The notes: a model not told the origin generated them from the letters alone. DNA of 5,866 nucleotides from Caulobacterales bacterium RIFOXYB1_FULL_67_16 (GCA_001796045.1 MGLN01000018.1:2879-8744); one strand, 5' to 3'; numbered from the stretch's first letter, positions 1 to 5,649 are shown. A program made the numbers and translations.

Positions 1-632
1 ACCCGGCGGTCGAGGCGCCCGAGTTCGTCCACCAGCGCACCATCTCGCCCGAGGACGCGCCGGACAAGGCGACCGTCATCGAGATCGGTTTCGAGAAGGG
101 CGACGCCGTCTCGATCAACGGCGAGGCCATGAGCCCCGCGACCATCCTGACCGCCCTTAACCAGTACGGTCACGACAACGGCATCGGCCGCCTGGACCTG
201 GTCGAGAACCGTTTCGTCGGCATGAAGTCGCGCGGCGTCTACGAGACCCCCGGCGGGACCATCCTGATCGCGGCCCACCGCGGCATCGAAAGCATCACCC
301 TGGACGGCGGCTCCATGCACCTGAAGGACCAGCTGATGCCGAAATACGCCGAGCTGATCTACAACGGTTTCTGGTTCTCGCCCGAGCGCGAGATGCTTCA
401 GGCCGCTATCGACAAGAGCCAGGAAAACGTCTCCGGCACGGTCAAGGTCAAGCTGTACAAGGGCAATGTCTCGGTCATCGGCCGCGAGAGCCCCAATAGC
501 CTGTACGACCAGGATCTGGTGACCTTCGAGGAAGGCGTCCAGGCCTATGACCACAAGGACGCCGCCGGCTTCATCAAGCTGAACGCCTTGCGCCTGCGCG
601 TCCTGGCCAAGCGCGACGCCCGCAAGGCCTAG
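1..632 (+). CDS. argG: Argininosuccinate synthase, C-terminal half (5' end outside window)
   Basis: This enzyme condenses citrulline and aspartate, using ATP (releasing AMP and PPi), to form argininosuccinate, the penultimate step of cytosolic arginine biosynthesis. The frame is open from the left edge; the first full codon is at 3, giving 209 residues and a TAG at 630-632. The family is usually about 400 aa, so roughly the N-terminal half, with the ATP-pyrophosphatase P-loop region, is missing only because the window starts here. The strongest signature is GIGRLDLVENRFVGMKSRG, near the middle of the visible part, followed by YETPGGTIL. Further conserved blocks are AELIYNGFWFSPE, KSQENVSGTVKVKLYKG, GRESPNSLYD, and GFIKLNALRLR near the C-terminus. 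These match the human/bacterial short-type ASS C-terminal domain block by block from memory. There is no sign of truncation or frameshift. nudK follows after 25 nt and could be co-transcribed. Confidence 0.97.
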   Translation, partial: PAVEAPEFVHQRTISPEDAPDKATVIEIGFEKGDAVSINGEAMSPATILTALNQYGHDNGIGRLDLVENRFVGMKSRGVYETPGGTILIAAHRGIESITLDGGSMHLKDQLMPKYAELIYNGFWFSPEREMLQAAIDKSQENVSGTVKVKLYKGNVSVIGRESPNSLYDQDLVTFEEGVQAYDHKDAAGFIKLNALRLRVLAKRDARKA

Positions 633-657
633 CGCCAGACCGCCCGAGGGAAGCCGA

Positions 658-1239
658 ATGACCGTCAAGGACCGCCTCAGGATCCACGAGACCCGGCTTC
701 TCTCGGACAACTGGTATGTGCTGAAGACCACCCGTTTCGACTGGAAACGGCGCGACGGCGTCTGGCAGATCCAGAACCGCGAACATTACGACCGGGGCAA
801 TGGGGCGGTGCTGCTGCCCTATAATCCGGCGGCGCGCACCGTGCTGCTGGTGCGGCAGTTCCGGCTGCCGGCCTATCTGAACGGCTATGACGACCTGCTG
901 ATCGAGGCGGCGGCCGGTCTGCTGGACGACGCCGAGCCCGAGGTGCGGATCCGCGCCGAGGTCGAGGAGGAGCTGGGTTATCGCCTCGGCGCGGTGCGCA
1001 AGGTGTTCGAGGCCTTCATGAGCCCCGGCTCCGTCACCGAAATCCTGCACTTCTTCGTCGCCGAGTACGACCCGTCGATGAGGATCGGCGACGGCGGCGG
1101 CCATCCGGACGAGGGCGAGGACATCGAGGTGCTGGAGCCCACGCTGGACGAGGCCCTGGCCATGATCGCCGATGGCCGCATCCGCGACGCCAAGACCATC
1201 ATGCTGTTACAGCATCTGGCTTTGACGCTGCGGACCTAG
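658..1239 (+). CDS. nudK: NudK-type Nudix hydrolase (GDP-mannose pyrophosphatase family)
   Basis: This is probably a cytosolic Nudix pyrophosphatase that cleaves GDP-mannose to GMP and mannose-1-phosphate; ADP-ribose-type activity is the alternative. The protein is 193 aa, close to E. coli NudK. The Nudix box spans residues 87-108, GLLDDAEPEVRIRA then EVEEELGY, with the metal-binding glutamates at 103-105. It is one residue shorter than the generic box, as I recall for E. coli NudK, and has Ala100 where the Arg/Lys normally sits. NudK-like blocks surround it: LLSDNWY (14-20), YDRGNGAVLLPYN (44-56), LVRQFRLPAYLNG (64-76), FMSPGSVTEILHFFVAEY (120-137) and GEDIEVLE (153-160). The start is supported by GAGGGAAG at 646-653, with 8 nt between GAGG and the ATG. 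The gene follows argG by 25 nt and converges with the dehydrogenase gene. Substrate is inferred from family resemblance only. Confidence 0.88.
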   Translation: MTVKDRLRIHETRLLSDNWYVLKTTRFDWKRRDGVWQIQNREHYDRGNGAVLLPYNPAARTVLLVRQFRLPAYLNGYDDLLIEAAAGLLDDAEPEVRIRAEVEEELGYRLGAVRKVFEAFMSPGSVTEILHFFVAEYDPSMRIGDGGGHPDEGEDIEVLEPTLDEALAMIADGRIRDAKTIMLLQHLALTLRT

Positions 1240-1258
1240 GCGCGCCGTTCCGGCCTAG
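1236..1258. repeat. Inverted repeat spanning both stop codons of a convergent gene pair
   Basis: CTAGGC (1236-1241) and GCCTAG (1253-1258) are perfect inverted arms separated by 11 nt. The + strand stop of nudK (TAG, 1237-1239) lies in the left arm and the minus strand stop of the dehydrogenase (1257-1255) in the right arm. As RNA it could form a 6-bp hairpin on either strand. No T-tract follows on either side, so it is not a convincing intrinsic terminator. It may arise simply from two similar GGCCTAG-type gene ends meeting. The 15-bp gap holds nothing else. Confidence 0.4.
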
Positions 1259-2574
1259 TCGGCGATCTCCGAACGCGCGATCCTGAGGATCGCCCGGTTC
1301 CGGTCGTCCGTCACCCAGATCGACCCGTCGGCGGCGACCGCCAGGACCACCGGCGCGCCGCGCGGCTGACGGCCCGCCGTCGTATCCCAACCCGGCGTCA
1401 GCACCTTGCCGCGCACGCTGGGCGCGCCGGCCGGATAGGGCAGCGAGCCACGCGGATAGACGGCGTAGCGTCCGCCACGGTCTGTCAGGGGCCGGCCTTG
1501 CGCGTCCGTCTCGGCCGCCACGATCCGACCGCCCGCACGACGAAAACCGTGCCAGCTCATCAGCAGCCGGCCGCGCAGTTCGGGGAACATGCTCCCTTCA
1601 TAATAGATCAGGTCCAGCGGCGCGGCGTGCGGCGGCAGCAGGGCGAGGGGCTTGTCCCTCTGGCCACAGCGGGCCTGGTCCGCGCGCCAGCCCGGCAGGG
1701 GCGTGGCCAAGTCCACACAATAGGGCCAGCCGTAATGGCCGCCCTGACGCAGGACATTGATCTCGTCATAGGGATGGTCGGGCGTGGTCAGGTCGACCGA
1801 GTTTTCGCCTTGCAGGATCGTCCCCGACCGATGCCGCACCAGGGCGATGGAGTTGCGCAGGCCCGAGGCGAAGACCGTGCTGTCCTCGGCCCACCGGCCG
1901 TCGCCCAGATAGGCGTGGCGCCGCACCTGGGCCGTTTCGGCGCTGTCGGCGCATCCGCCTGAGCCGTCGGTGCGTGGCCGACCTCGCGCGTCCAGACAAC
2001 GGTCGCTGGGCGCCCCCACATTGACCAGCAGAGCGCCGTCGCCGTCGAAGACGAAACTGGACAGGGGATGGCGATTGTCGTGCAGCCGATTGTCCGGCAG
2101 GTCGCCGATCACGGTCCGCACCGTCGCCGCCGGATCGGCCGCCTCGGGGTCCAGGGTCAGGATGCGGTTCATCTCCGACACATAGATCCGTCCGTCGGGG
2201 CCCCGCGCCACCGTGTGCGGCATGCTGAGCCCCTGCGCCAGTCGGCGCCAGCGGGCCGCGCCGTCCGTACCGAACGACAACCGCCAGACCGCGCCGCGCC
2301 CGGTCTCCCAACCGCCGAGGTCGGTGACCAGCCAGTCCCCGCCAGGCAGGGCCAGAAGGCCGCGCGGCATGCGCGGTCCGTCGGCGCCCGATCCCTGCCA
2401 GACCAGACCCAGACAGTAGCCTAGCGCCATCCGCACCGTGGTCGCGGGCCGACCGCTGCAGTCGCCGTCCACAGCATAGGCGGGCGCGGCCGGCTTTGCG
2501 CTGGCCGGCAAGCCCAGCGGCCCCATCAGTGCAAGGACAGCCAGCGAAATCAGGGATCGAAGCGGAAGGCGCAT
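1255..2574 (-). CDS. Secreted PQQ-type sugar dehydrogenase-like beta-propeller (glucose/sorbosone dehydrogenase family, COG2133)
   Basis: This is probably a periplasmic quinoprotein that oxidises sugars or other alcohols/aldehydes with PQQ and Ca2+; the substrate cannot be read from sequence. I chose the ATG at 2574 (439 aa). It opens a clean Sec signal peptide: Arg2 and Arg6, a hydrophobic stretch LISLAVLALMGPLGL (8-22), and an ASA site before Lys27. It also has an AAGGA box (2582-2578), slightly close to the ATG. The frame extends to 2661, but that would bury the signal. Family blocks include DNRHPLSSFVFDGDG (161-180 region), with His169 where soluble glucose dehydrogenase has its catalytic His144. 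FASGLRNSIAL (235-245) supplies the RN pair, followed by GENSVDL (256-262) and YDEINVLRQGGHYGWPYC (269-286). Mature cysteines 39, 54, 193, 208, 286 and 303 could form three disulphides, fitting the periplasm. There is no CxxCH haem motif. It lies 49 nt downstream of the Mn exporter, possibly in the same operon, and converges on nudK. Confidence 0.9.
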   Translation of the reverse strand: MRLPLRSLISLAVLALMGPLGLPASAKPAAPAYAVDGDCSGRPATTVRMALGYCLGLVWQGSGADGPRMPRGLLALPGGDWLVTDLGGWETGRGAVWRLSFGTDGAARWRRLAQGLSMPHTVARGPDGRIYVSEMNRILTLDPEAADPAATVRTVIGDLPDNRLHDNRHPLSSFVFDGDGALLVNVGAPSDRCLDARGRPRTDGSGGCADSAETAQVRRHAYLGDGRWAEDSTVFASGLRNSIALVRHRSGTILQGENSVDLTTPDHPYDEINVLRQGGHYGWPYCVDLATPLPGWRADQARCGQRDKPLALLPPHAAPLDLIYYEGSMFPELRGRLLMSWHGFRRAGGRIVAAETDAQGRPLTDRGGRYAVYPRGSLPYPAGAPSVRGKVLTPGWDTTAGRQPRGAPVVLAVAADGSIWVTDDRNRAILRIARSEIAD

Positions 2575-2588
2575 CCATCCTTGGTAAG

Positions 2589-2600
2589 GCCCGGCCGGGC
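2589..2600. repeat. 12-bp GC palindrome between Mn exporter and dehydrogenase
   Basis: GCCCGGCCGGGC is a perfect 12-bp palindrome in the 49-nt gap, 23 nt after the exporter stop and 14 nt before the dehydrogenase start codon on the minus strand. As RNA it gives only a 4-bp stem with a 4-nt loop and no U-tract, so it is unlikely to terminate transcription. No promoter is visible in this short gap, which favours read-through from the exporter. Confidence 0.35.
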
Positions 2601-2623
2601 GGATGGCGAGGGGCGCGACAGGC

Positions 2624-3187
2624 TTACGGCGCGAACAGAATCCACAACCCCGTGCCCGCAAAGCCCGCAGCGGCGGCCAGGCGGATCCATTTCAGCGGCA
2701 GTTTTTTCGCCGCCGTCTCGCCCAGCAGGACGGCGGGGCCGTTGACCAGCATCATGCCCAGGGTCGATCCGGCCACGACCAGGGGCAGGTTCTCGAACCG
2801 GGCGGCCAGCATGGCTGTGGCCACCTGGGTCTTGTCGCCCATCTCGATCAGGAAGAAGGCGGACGCCGTGGTCCAGAAGATGGCCCAGAAGCCGCGCTGA
2901 ACCTCGCCGCTCTGTTCGTCCAGCGTATCGGGGATCAGGGCCCAGGCGGCGAAGCCCAGGAAGGCCACGCCGACGATCCAGCGCATCCAATCGCCGGTGA
3001 TGAAATGGGCCAGGACCGTGCCGGCCAGGGCCGCGAAGGCGTGGTTCAGCAGGGTGGCCGCGAGAATGCCCAGAATGATGGGCGTGGGCCGTCGCCAGGT
3101 CGCCGCCATGACGATGGACAACAACATGGTCTTGTCCCCGATCTCCGCGATGGAGACCAGGCCGGTCGAGATCAGAAAGGCTTCCAA
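2624..3187 (-). CDS. UPF0016/GDT1 (TMEM165) family manganese exporter
   Basis: This inner-membrane transporter belongs to the family of bacterial MneA and human TMEM165, which exports Mn2+ (Ca2+/Mn2+-H+ exchange in eukaryotes). The TTG start at 3187 gives 187 aa, the normal bacterial length, beginning MEAFLISTGLVSIAEIGDKT. Both diagnostic motifs are intact: EIGDKT (15-20) and EMGDKT (115-120), each on a transmembrane helix of an inverted-repeat half. Other hydrophobic spans lie near 36-63, 69-85, 104-117, 133-150 and 164-186. The frame is open upstream to an ATG at 3421, but that extension is Arg/Pro-rich and coincides with a riboswitch, so I reject it. No in-frame ATG, GTG or other TTG lies between. 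The only good SD (3213-3210) serves an out-of-frame ATG at 3198 instead. Mn2+ probably induces it through the yybP-ykoY aptamer in its leader. Family assignment is very secure; the exact start is not. Confidence 0.95.
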   Translation of the reverse strand: MEAFLISTGLVSIAEIGDKTMLLSIVMAATWRRPTPIILGILAATLLNHAFAALAGTVLAHFITGDWMRWIVGVAFLGFAAWALIPDTLDEQSGEVQRGFWAIFWTTASAFFLIEMGDKTQVATAMLAARFENLPLVVAGSTLGMMLVNGPAVLLGETAAKKLPLKWIRLAAAAGFAGTGLWILFAP

Positions 3188-3198
3188 AACGGAACCAT
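3172..3198 (-). other. Mini-ORF of 8 codons overlapping the Mn exporter start
   Basis: The ATG at 3198-3196 opens MVPFWKPF and stops at TGA 3174-3172, 13-15 nt past the first base of the proposed TTG start at 3187. It is the only start codon in the leader with a plausible Shine-Dalgarno (GAGG, 3213-3210, 11-nt spacer). It may be a leader peptide translationally coupled to the exporter. It may equally be an artefact of one missing T in the TTTT run at 3189-3186: one more T would fuse MVPF to LEAFLIST and make a 191-aa exporter with an ATG start. The sequence alone cannot decide. Confidence 0.35.
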
Positions 3199-3209
3199 AT
3201 GCGCGGGAG

Positions 3210-3213
3210 CCTC
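3210..3213 (-). promoter_or_regulatory. Shine-Dalgarno of the Mn exporter leader
   Basis: GAGG, within CCGCCGAGGC on the minus strand, is the only strong SD-like element near the exporter start. It sits 11 nt before the ATG at 3198 and 22 nt before the in-frame TTG at 3187. Its first G and the CCGCC before it (3218-3213) are exactly complementary to CGGCGG at 3275-3270, which contains the 3' strand of riboswitch helix P1. This offers a direct route to ligand-dependent SD exposure. Confidence 0.5.
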
Positions 3214-3228
3214 GGCGGACGGACCTGT

Positions 3229-3274
3229 GGCGTTCGCAGCCGGGCCCCGCGTGGACATCCCTGCGAAAGCCGCC
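3229..3274 (-). promoter_or_regulatory. Candidate riboswitch expression-platform hairpin
   Basis: On the minus strand UUCGCAG (3267-3261) pairs perfectly with CUGCGAA (3239-3233). GGCG (3274-3271) pairs with CGCC (3232-3229) across a 3-nt 5' bulge, giving an 11-bp stem with a 21-nt loop. Its base uses 3274-3273, which are also needed for P1.1 of the Mn aptamer, so the two folds compete. No U-tract follows. A separate exclusive pairing, 3275-3270 with 3218-3213, reaches the SD. Pairings are seen directly; the switching role is inferred. Confidence 0.45.
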
Positions 3275-3390
3275 GGTCTTGCCGTGATCCGGTCTGAAAG
3301 ACCCTGGACCGTTCCCGCGCCATCCTCTCCGGGAGAGGAAGTATGTTGACGCGGGCCCCGCTGATGGTTGCGGGCGGCTACTCCCCGATG
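3271..3390 (-). ncRNA. yybP-ykoY manganese riboswitch (aptamer)
   Basis: This is a cis-acting Mn2+-sensing RNA in the 5' leader of the Mn exporter. Invariant elements are readable on the minus strand. GGGGAGUAGC (3386-3377) and GCAAGACC (3282-3275) form loop L1. UCAACAUACU (3349-3340) is L3, as I recall it from the E. coli mntP leader. All helices of the four-way junction pair. P1.1 is CGG 3387-3385 with CCG 3276-3274, and P1.2 is GCCG 3378-3375 with CGGC 3284-3281. P2 is CCCGC 3374-3370 with GCGGG 3361-3357. P3 is CCCGCG 3355-3350 with CGCGGG 3319-3314, capped by UCCUCUC 3339-3333 with GAGAGGA 3329-3323. P4 is GGUCC 3310-3306 with GGAUC 3290-3286, then GGUCU 3303-3299 with AGACC 3295-3291. 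The aptamer ends 83 nt before the exporter start. Known members bind Mn2+ and switch on Mn exporters. No U-tract terminator follows, so control is probably translational. Confidence 0.94.
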
Positions 3391-3396
3391 ACGGGG
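3383..3396 (-). promoter_or_regulatory. Hairpin competing with the 5' side of the riboswitch aptamer
   Basis: CCCCG (3396-3392) and CGGGG (3387-3383) form a perfect 5-bp hairpin with a UCAU loop on the minus strand. The CGGGG arm is the 5' strand of P1.1 plus the first bases of the conserved GGGGAGUAG, so this hairpin and the folded aptamer cannot coexist. It could be the ligand-free fold or a co-transcriptional intermediate. The pairing is seen in sequence; the function is inferred. Confidence 0.4.
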
Positions 3397-3409
3397 CGGG
3401 GTTTAGGCC

Positions 3410-3419
3410 GCGACGTCGC
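3410..3419. repeat. 10-bp palindrome upstream of the riboswitch
   Basis: GCGACGTCGC is a perfect palindrome, 34 nt beyond the CoA-transferase stop on the minus strand and 14 nt before the hairpin at 3396. A weak -10-like CTAAAC (3406-3401, minus strand) follows it; no good -35 lies 17 nt upstream. It could be an operator overlapping the exporter promoter, which must lie between 3397 and 3453 if the riboswitch has its own start. Otherwise I see nothing in 3397-3453; a small AACGA/TCGTT repeat there is too weak to call a terminator. Confidence 0.3.
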
Positions 3420-3453
3420 AAATGAAAAGGCGATAACGACTCGCAAAAATCGT

Positions 3454-4773
3454 TCAGATCAACCCTTGCCGCCCGGCGTCGCGCGTCAGGTCGTCGCGGA
3501 ACTCCGGCGCGGCCAGGGCGATCAGGGCGCGGGCCCGTTCGCTGGTCGACTTGCCTTTGAGGTTGGTCCAGCCGTGCTCGGTGACGATGATGTGGACGTC
3601 GTTGCGGGGCGTGGTGACGGGGCCGTCCAGCCGGGTGACAATGCGCGAACAGGTCCCCCTGGCCGCCGTCGCATGACAGGCGATGATCGACTTGCCGCCG
3701 TCGGAGCCGTAGGCGCCGCGCACGAAGTCCAGCTGTCCGCCCGAGGCGGTGAACTGGCGGCCGTTCAGGAATTCCGAACAGCAGGCGCCGCTCAGGTCGA
3801 TCTGAAGCGTGGCGTTGACCGAGACCATCCTGGCGTTGCGGGCGATCACCGCCGGATCGTTGACATAGGAGACCGGCCGGGCCTCCAACCCCCGGTTCTC
3901 GTGCAGGAAGTCGTAGGTGTTCTGGTCGCCCATCGAGAAGGCGAAGACCCCGACGCCGGGGTGCAGGGTCTTGCGGGCGTGATTAGCCACCCCGGCCTGC
4001 ATCAGCTCGACCAGGCCTGGCGTCAACATCTCGGTATGGACGCCCAGGTCGCGGTGGTCCTTCAGGGCGTCGCAGACGGCGTTGGGCAGGGCCCCGATCC
4101 CCATCTGCAGCGTCGCCCCGTCCTCGACCAGACCGGCGATGATCCGGCCGATGGCCAGGTCGGCCGGCTGGGGCTCGGCCCTGGGCGTGACCAGCAGGGG
4201 GGCGGCGTGCTCGACGATGCCTGACACCCTGGAGACATGGACGGTGCAGTCGCCGAACACGCGCGGCATGTGCGGATTGACCTCGACCACGATGGTCCGG
4301 GCCGTCTCCGACACCGGCTTGGCGTAGTCGGTGTTGGTCCCGAACGAGAAGAAGCCGTCGTCGTCCATCGGCGATACGGTGCAGACCAGCGCATCCACCC
4401 CGACCTCGTCGCACAGCAGCCGGGGCGATTGCTGGAAGCCGGTCGGGATGAACTGGACCGGATTGGGCCGCCCCTCCTCGAAGGCGCGCTGCTCCAGCCG
4501 GCGCTCGACGGCGCTGTGGAACAGGCTCCACGGCCGGATCCGGTCCATCAGCTCGTAGCGCAGCACCGTGTCGCCGGCGATGGCGGTGGAGAGGAGATAA
4601 TAGAGGTTCACATCCTCGACCTCGCCCCGCTCGGCCCGTTCGGCCAGGGCCTTCAGCAGGGCCGGGGGTTGGGACACGCCCAGGCCCATGGCGACCCTGG
4701 CGCCCGAGCGGATCAGGGCGGCGGCTTCGTCCGGCGTCTTTAGCCGTTCGGCATAGAGGGCGGCAGGGTCCAT
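3454..4773 (-). CDS. Acetyl-CoA hydrolase/4-hydroxybutyrate CoA-transferase family protein
   Basis: This is a cytosolic CoA-transferase (or acyl-CoA hydrolase) moving CoA between short carboxylic acids, COG0427 family. At 439 aa it matches clostridial 4-hydroxybutyrate CoA-transferase (about 438 aa). Visible signatures are MGIGALPNAV (224-233), the CoA-site glycine loop, and VHTEML (245-250), where Glu248 is the expected catalytic glutamate that forms the glutamyl-CoA thioester. SGGQLDFVRGA (344-354) and VTEHGWTNLKGKS (397-409) near the C-terminus are further family blocks. The N-terminal half carries SPMDDDGFFSFGTN (134-147), as in two-domain NagB/RpiA-like CoA-transferases. The start ATG at 4773 has GGGAGAG (4785-4779) 5 nt upstream. 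PAP2 ends 83 nt before it and the Mn riboswitch leader follows it, so it may be monocistronic. Substrate (acetate, propionate, succinate, butyrate or 4-hydroxybutyrate) cannot be assigned. The family call is strong. Confidence 0.93.
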   Translation of the reverse strand: MDPAALYAERLKTPDEAAALIRSGARVAMGLGVSQPPALLKALAERAERGEVEDVNLYYLLSTAIAGDTVLRYELMDRIRPWSLFHSAVERRLEQRAFEEGRPNPVQFIPTGFQQSPRLLCDEVGVDALVCTVSPMDDDGFFSFGTNTDYAKPVSETARTIVVEVNPHMPRVFGDCTVHVSRVSGIVEHAAPLLVTPRAEPQPADLAIGRIIAGLVEDGATLQMGIGALPNAVCDALKDHRDLGVHTEMLTPGLVELMQAGVANHARKTLHPGVGVFAFSMGDQNTYDFLHENRGLEARPVSYVNDPAVIARNARMVSVNATLQIDLSGACCSEFLNGRQFTASGGQLDFVRGAYGSDGGKSIIACHATAARGTCSRIVTRLDGPVTTPRNDVHIIVTEHGWTNLKGKSTSERARALIALAAPEFRDDLTRDAGRQGLI

Positions 4774-4856
4774 GGCGTCTCTCCCGTCTGCGCCCGCGGT
4801 TCGGCTCGCGGCGCATCGTCAGGACAGACTAACCTGGGTCCGACGCGAGGACGGCT

Positions 4857-5648
4857 CTAGACTTTGGTCGGAACGGCCACGGTTTCCGCCGCCTCGTCCT
4901 CCGTCGGCGACGGCTCGTCCTGCAAGGGGGCGCGGCGGCGTTTCTGCCAGCGCGCGACCCCGTAGGCGACCAGCCACAGAAGCATGGCCCAGGCCGAGCC
5001 CACCGCCCAGCCGGCGAAAACGTCGGTCGCCCAGTGGGCGCCCAGATAGATGCGGGTCAGGCCGACCAGCAGGGCCATGACCATGCCGACGCCCAGGACG
5101 AAGATCTTGAACCGCCGGCGGGGGAAGGCCCGTGTCAGCATGACGGCGACGCTGAGATAGAAGACGGTTGCGAGCAGGGCGTGGCCGGACGGGAAGCTGG
5201 CGTTGATCGTCTCGACCGCCTGCAGGGCTCGCGGCGGGCGCTCGCGCTCGAACACCGCCTTCAGCCCCTCGCTCAGCATCACCCCGCCCGCCAAGCCCAG
5301 GGCCAGCAGCAGGGACGACAGCCATTTCCTCTGGCTCAGCAGGAAGACGATGACGATCAGCGCGAACAGCCCCAGCACCGATATGCCGCCCAGAGAGGTG
5401 ATGTCGGCCGCCGCCTCCTTGAGCCACCACGGCCCCCAGGGGCGGCCGGGATCGTCGGCATAAGGGCGCAGCAGGGCCAGCACCTGCTGGTCGAAGGCCT
5501 GGCCGTCGGCCTCGGTCATGTCGTCGGCCAGCTCCACGAAGCTGACGACGCCGACGGCGGCGACGAACAGGGCGGTCAGGGCGGCGATCTCGGTTCGCGC
5601 GACCGTCAGCAGGCGTATCAAAACGGGACGAATATCGGGGACGGTCAT
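4857..5648 (-). CDS. PAP2-family membrane phosphatase
   Basis: This inner-membrane phosphatase of the PAP2/acid phosphatase superfamily dephosphorylates lipid phosphates such as phosphatidate, phosphatidylglycerophosphate or undecaprenyl pyrophosphate; which one is not determinable here. From the ATG at 5648 it is 263 aa. All three catalytic motifs are intact. C1 is K130-x6-R137-P138 (KAVFERERP), C2 is PSGH 153-156 with the acid/base histidine, and C3 is R199-x5-H205-x3-D209 (TRIYLGAHWATD) with the nucleophile His205. About six hydrophobic spans are visible: 24-40, 88-105, 109-125, 158-172, 183-197 and 212-231, the usual fold. The C-terminus is a charged tail (KRRR, then acidic). The frame is open upstream to a TTG at 5804, but that extension is hydrophilic and low complexity. 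No SD precedes 5648; a perfect hairpin sits there instead. Start confidence is therefore moderate, family confidence high. Confidence 0.92.
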   Translation of the reverse strand: MTVPDIRPVLIRLLTVARTEIAALTALFVAAVGVVSFVELADDMTEADGQAFDQQVLALLRPYADDPGRPWGPWWLKEAAADITSLGGISVLGLFALIVIVFLLSQRKWLSSLLLALGLAGGVMLSEGLKAVFERERPPRALQAVETINASFPSGHALLATVFYLSVAVMLTRAFPRRRFKIFVLGVGMVMALLVGLTRIYLGAHWATDVFAGWAVGSAWAMLLWLVAYGVARWQKRRRAPLQDEPSPTEDEAAETVAVPTKV

Positions 5649-5649
5649 G

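Noticed and set aside
2575..2661. Upstream start for the dehydrogenase at 2661
   Set aside because: It overlaps the exporter's stop and puts 29 polar residues before an obvious signal peptide.
2550..3323. Minus-strand open frame overlapping the Mn exporter in another frame
   Set aside because: Arg/Gly/Pro-rich translation without motifs, while the overlapping frame encodes both EIGDKT and EMGDKT motifs.
3188..3421. N-terminal extension of the Mn exporter to an ATG at 3421
   Set aside because: It would add 78 Arg/Pro-rich residues with no family counterpart and lies entirely over the riboswitch leader.
3420..3453. Rho-independent terminator after the CoA-transferase
   Set aside because: The AACGA/TCGTT arms are only 5 bp with a 10-nt loop, and no T-run follows the stem.
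3343..4224. Long + strand open frame opposite the CoA-transferase
   Set aside because: It is antisense to a gene with intact family motifs, has low-complexity Gly/Gln/Arg/Asp-rich content typical of GC-rich shadow frames, and shows no recognisable domain.
4774..4856. Promoter or terminator between PAP2 and the CoA-transferase
   Set aside because: Apart from the CoA-transferase Shine-Dalgarno I see no convincing -35/-10 pair and no hairpin with a T-tract in these 83 bp.
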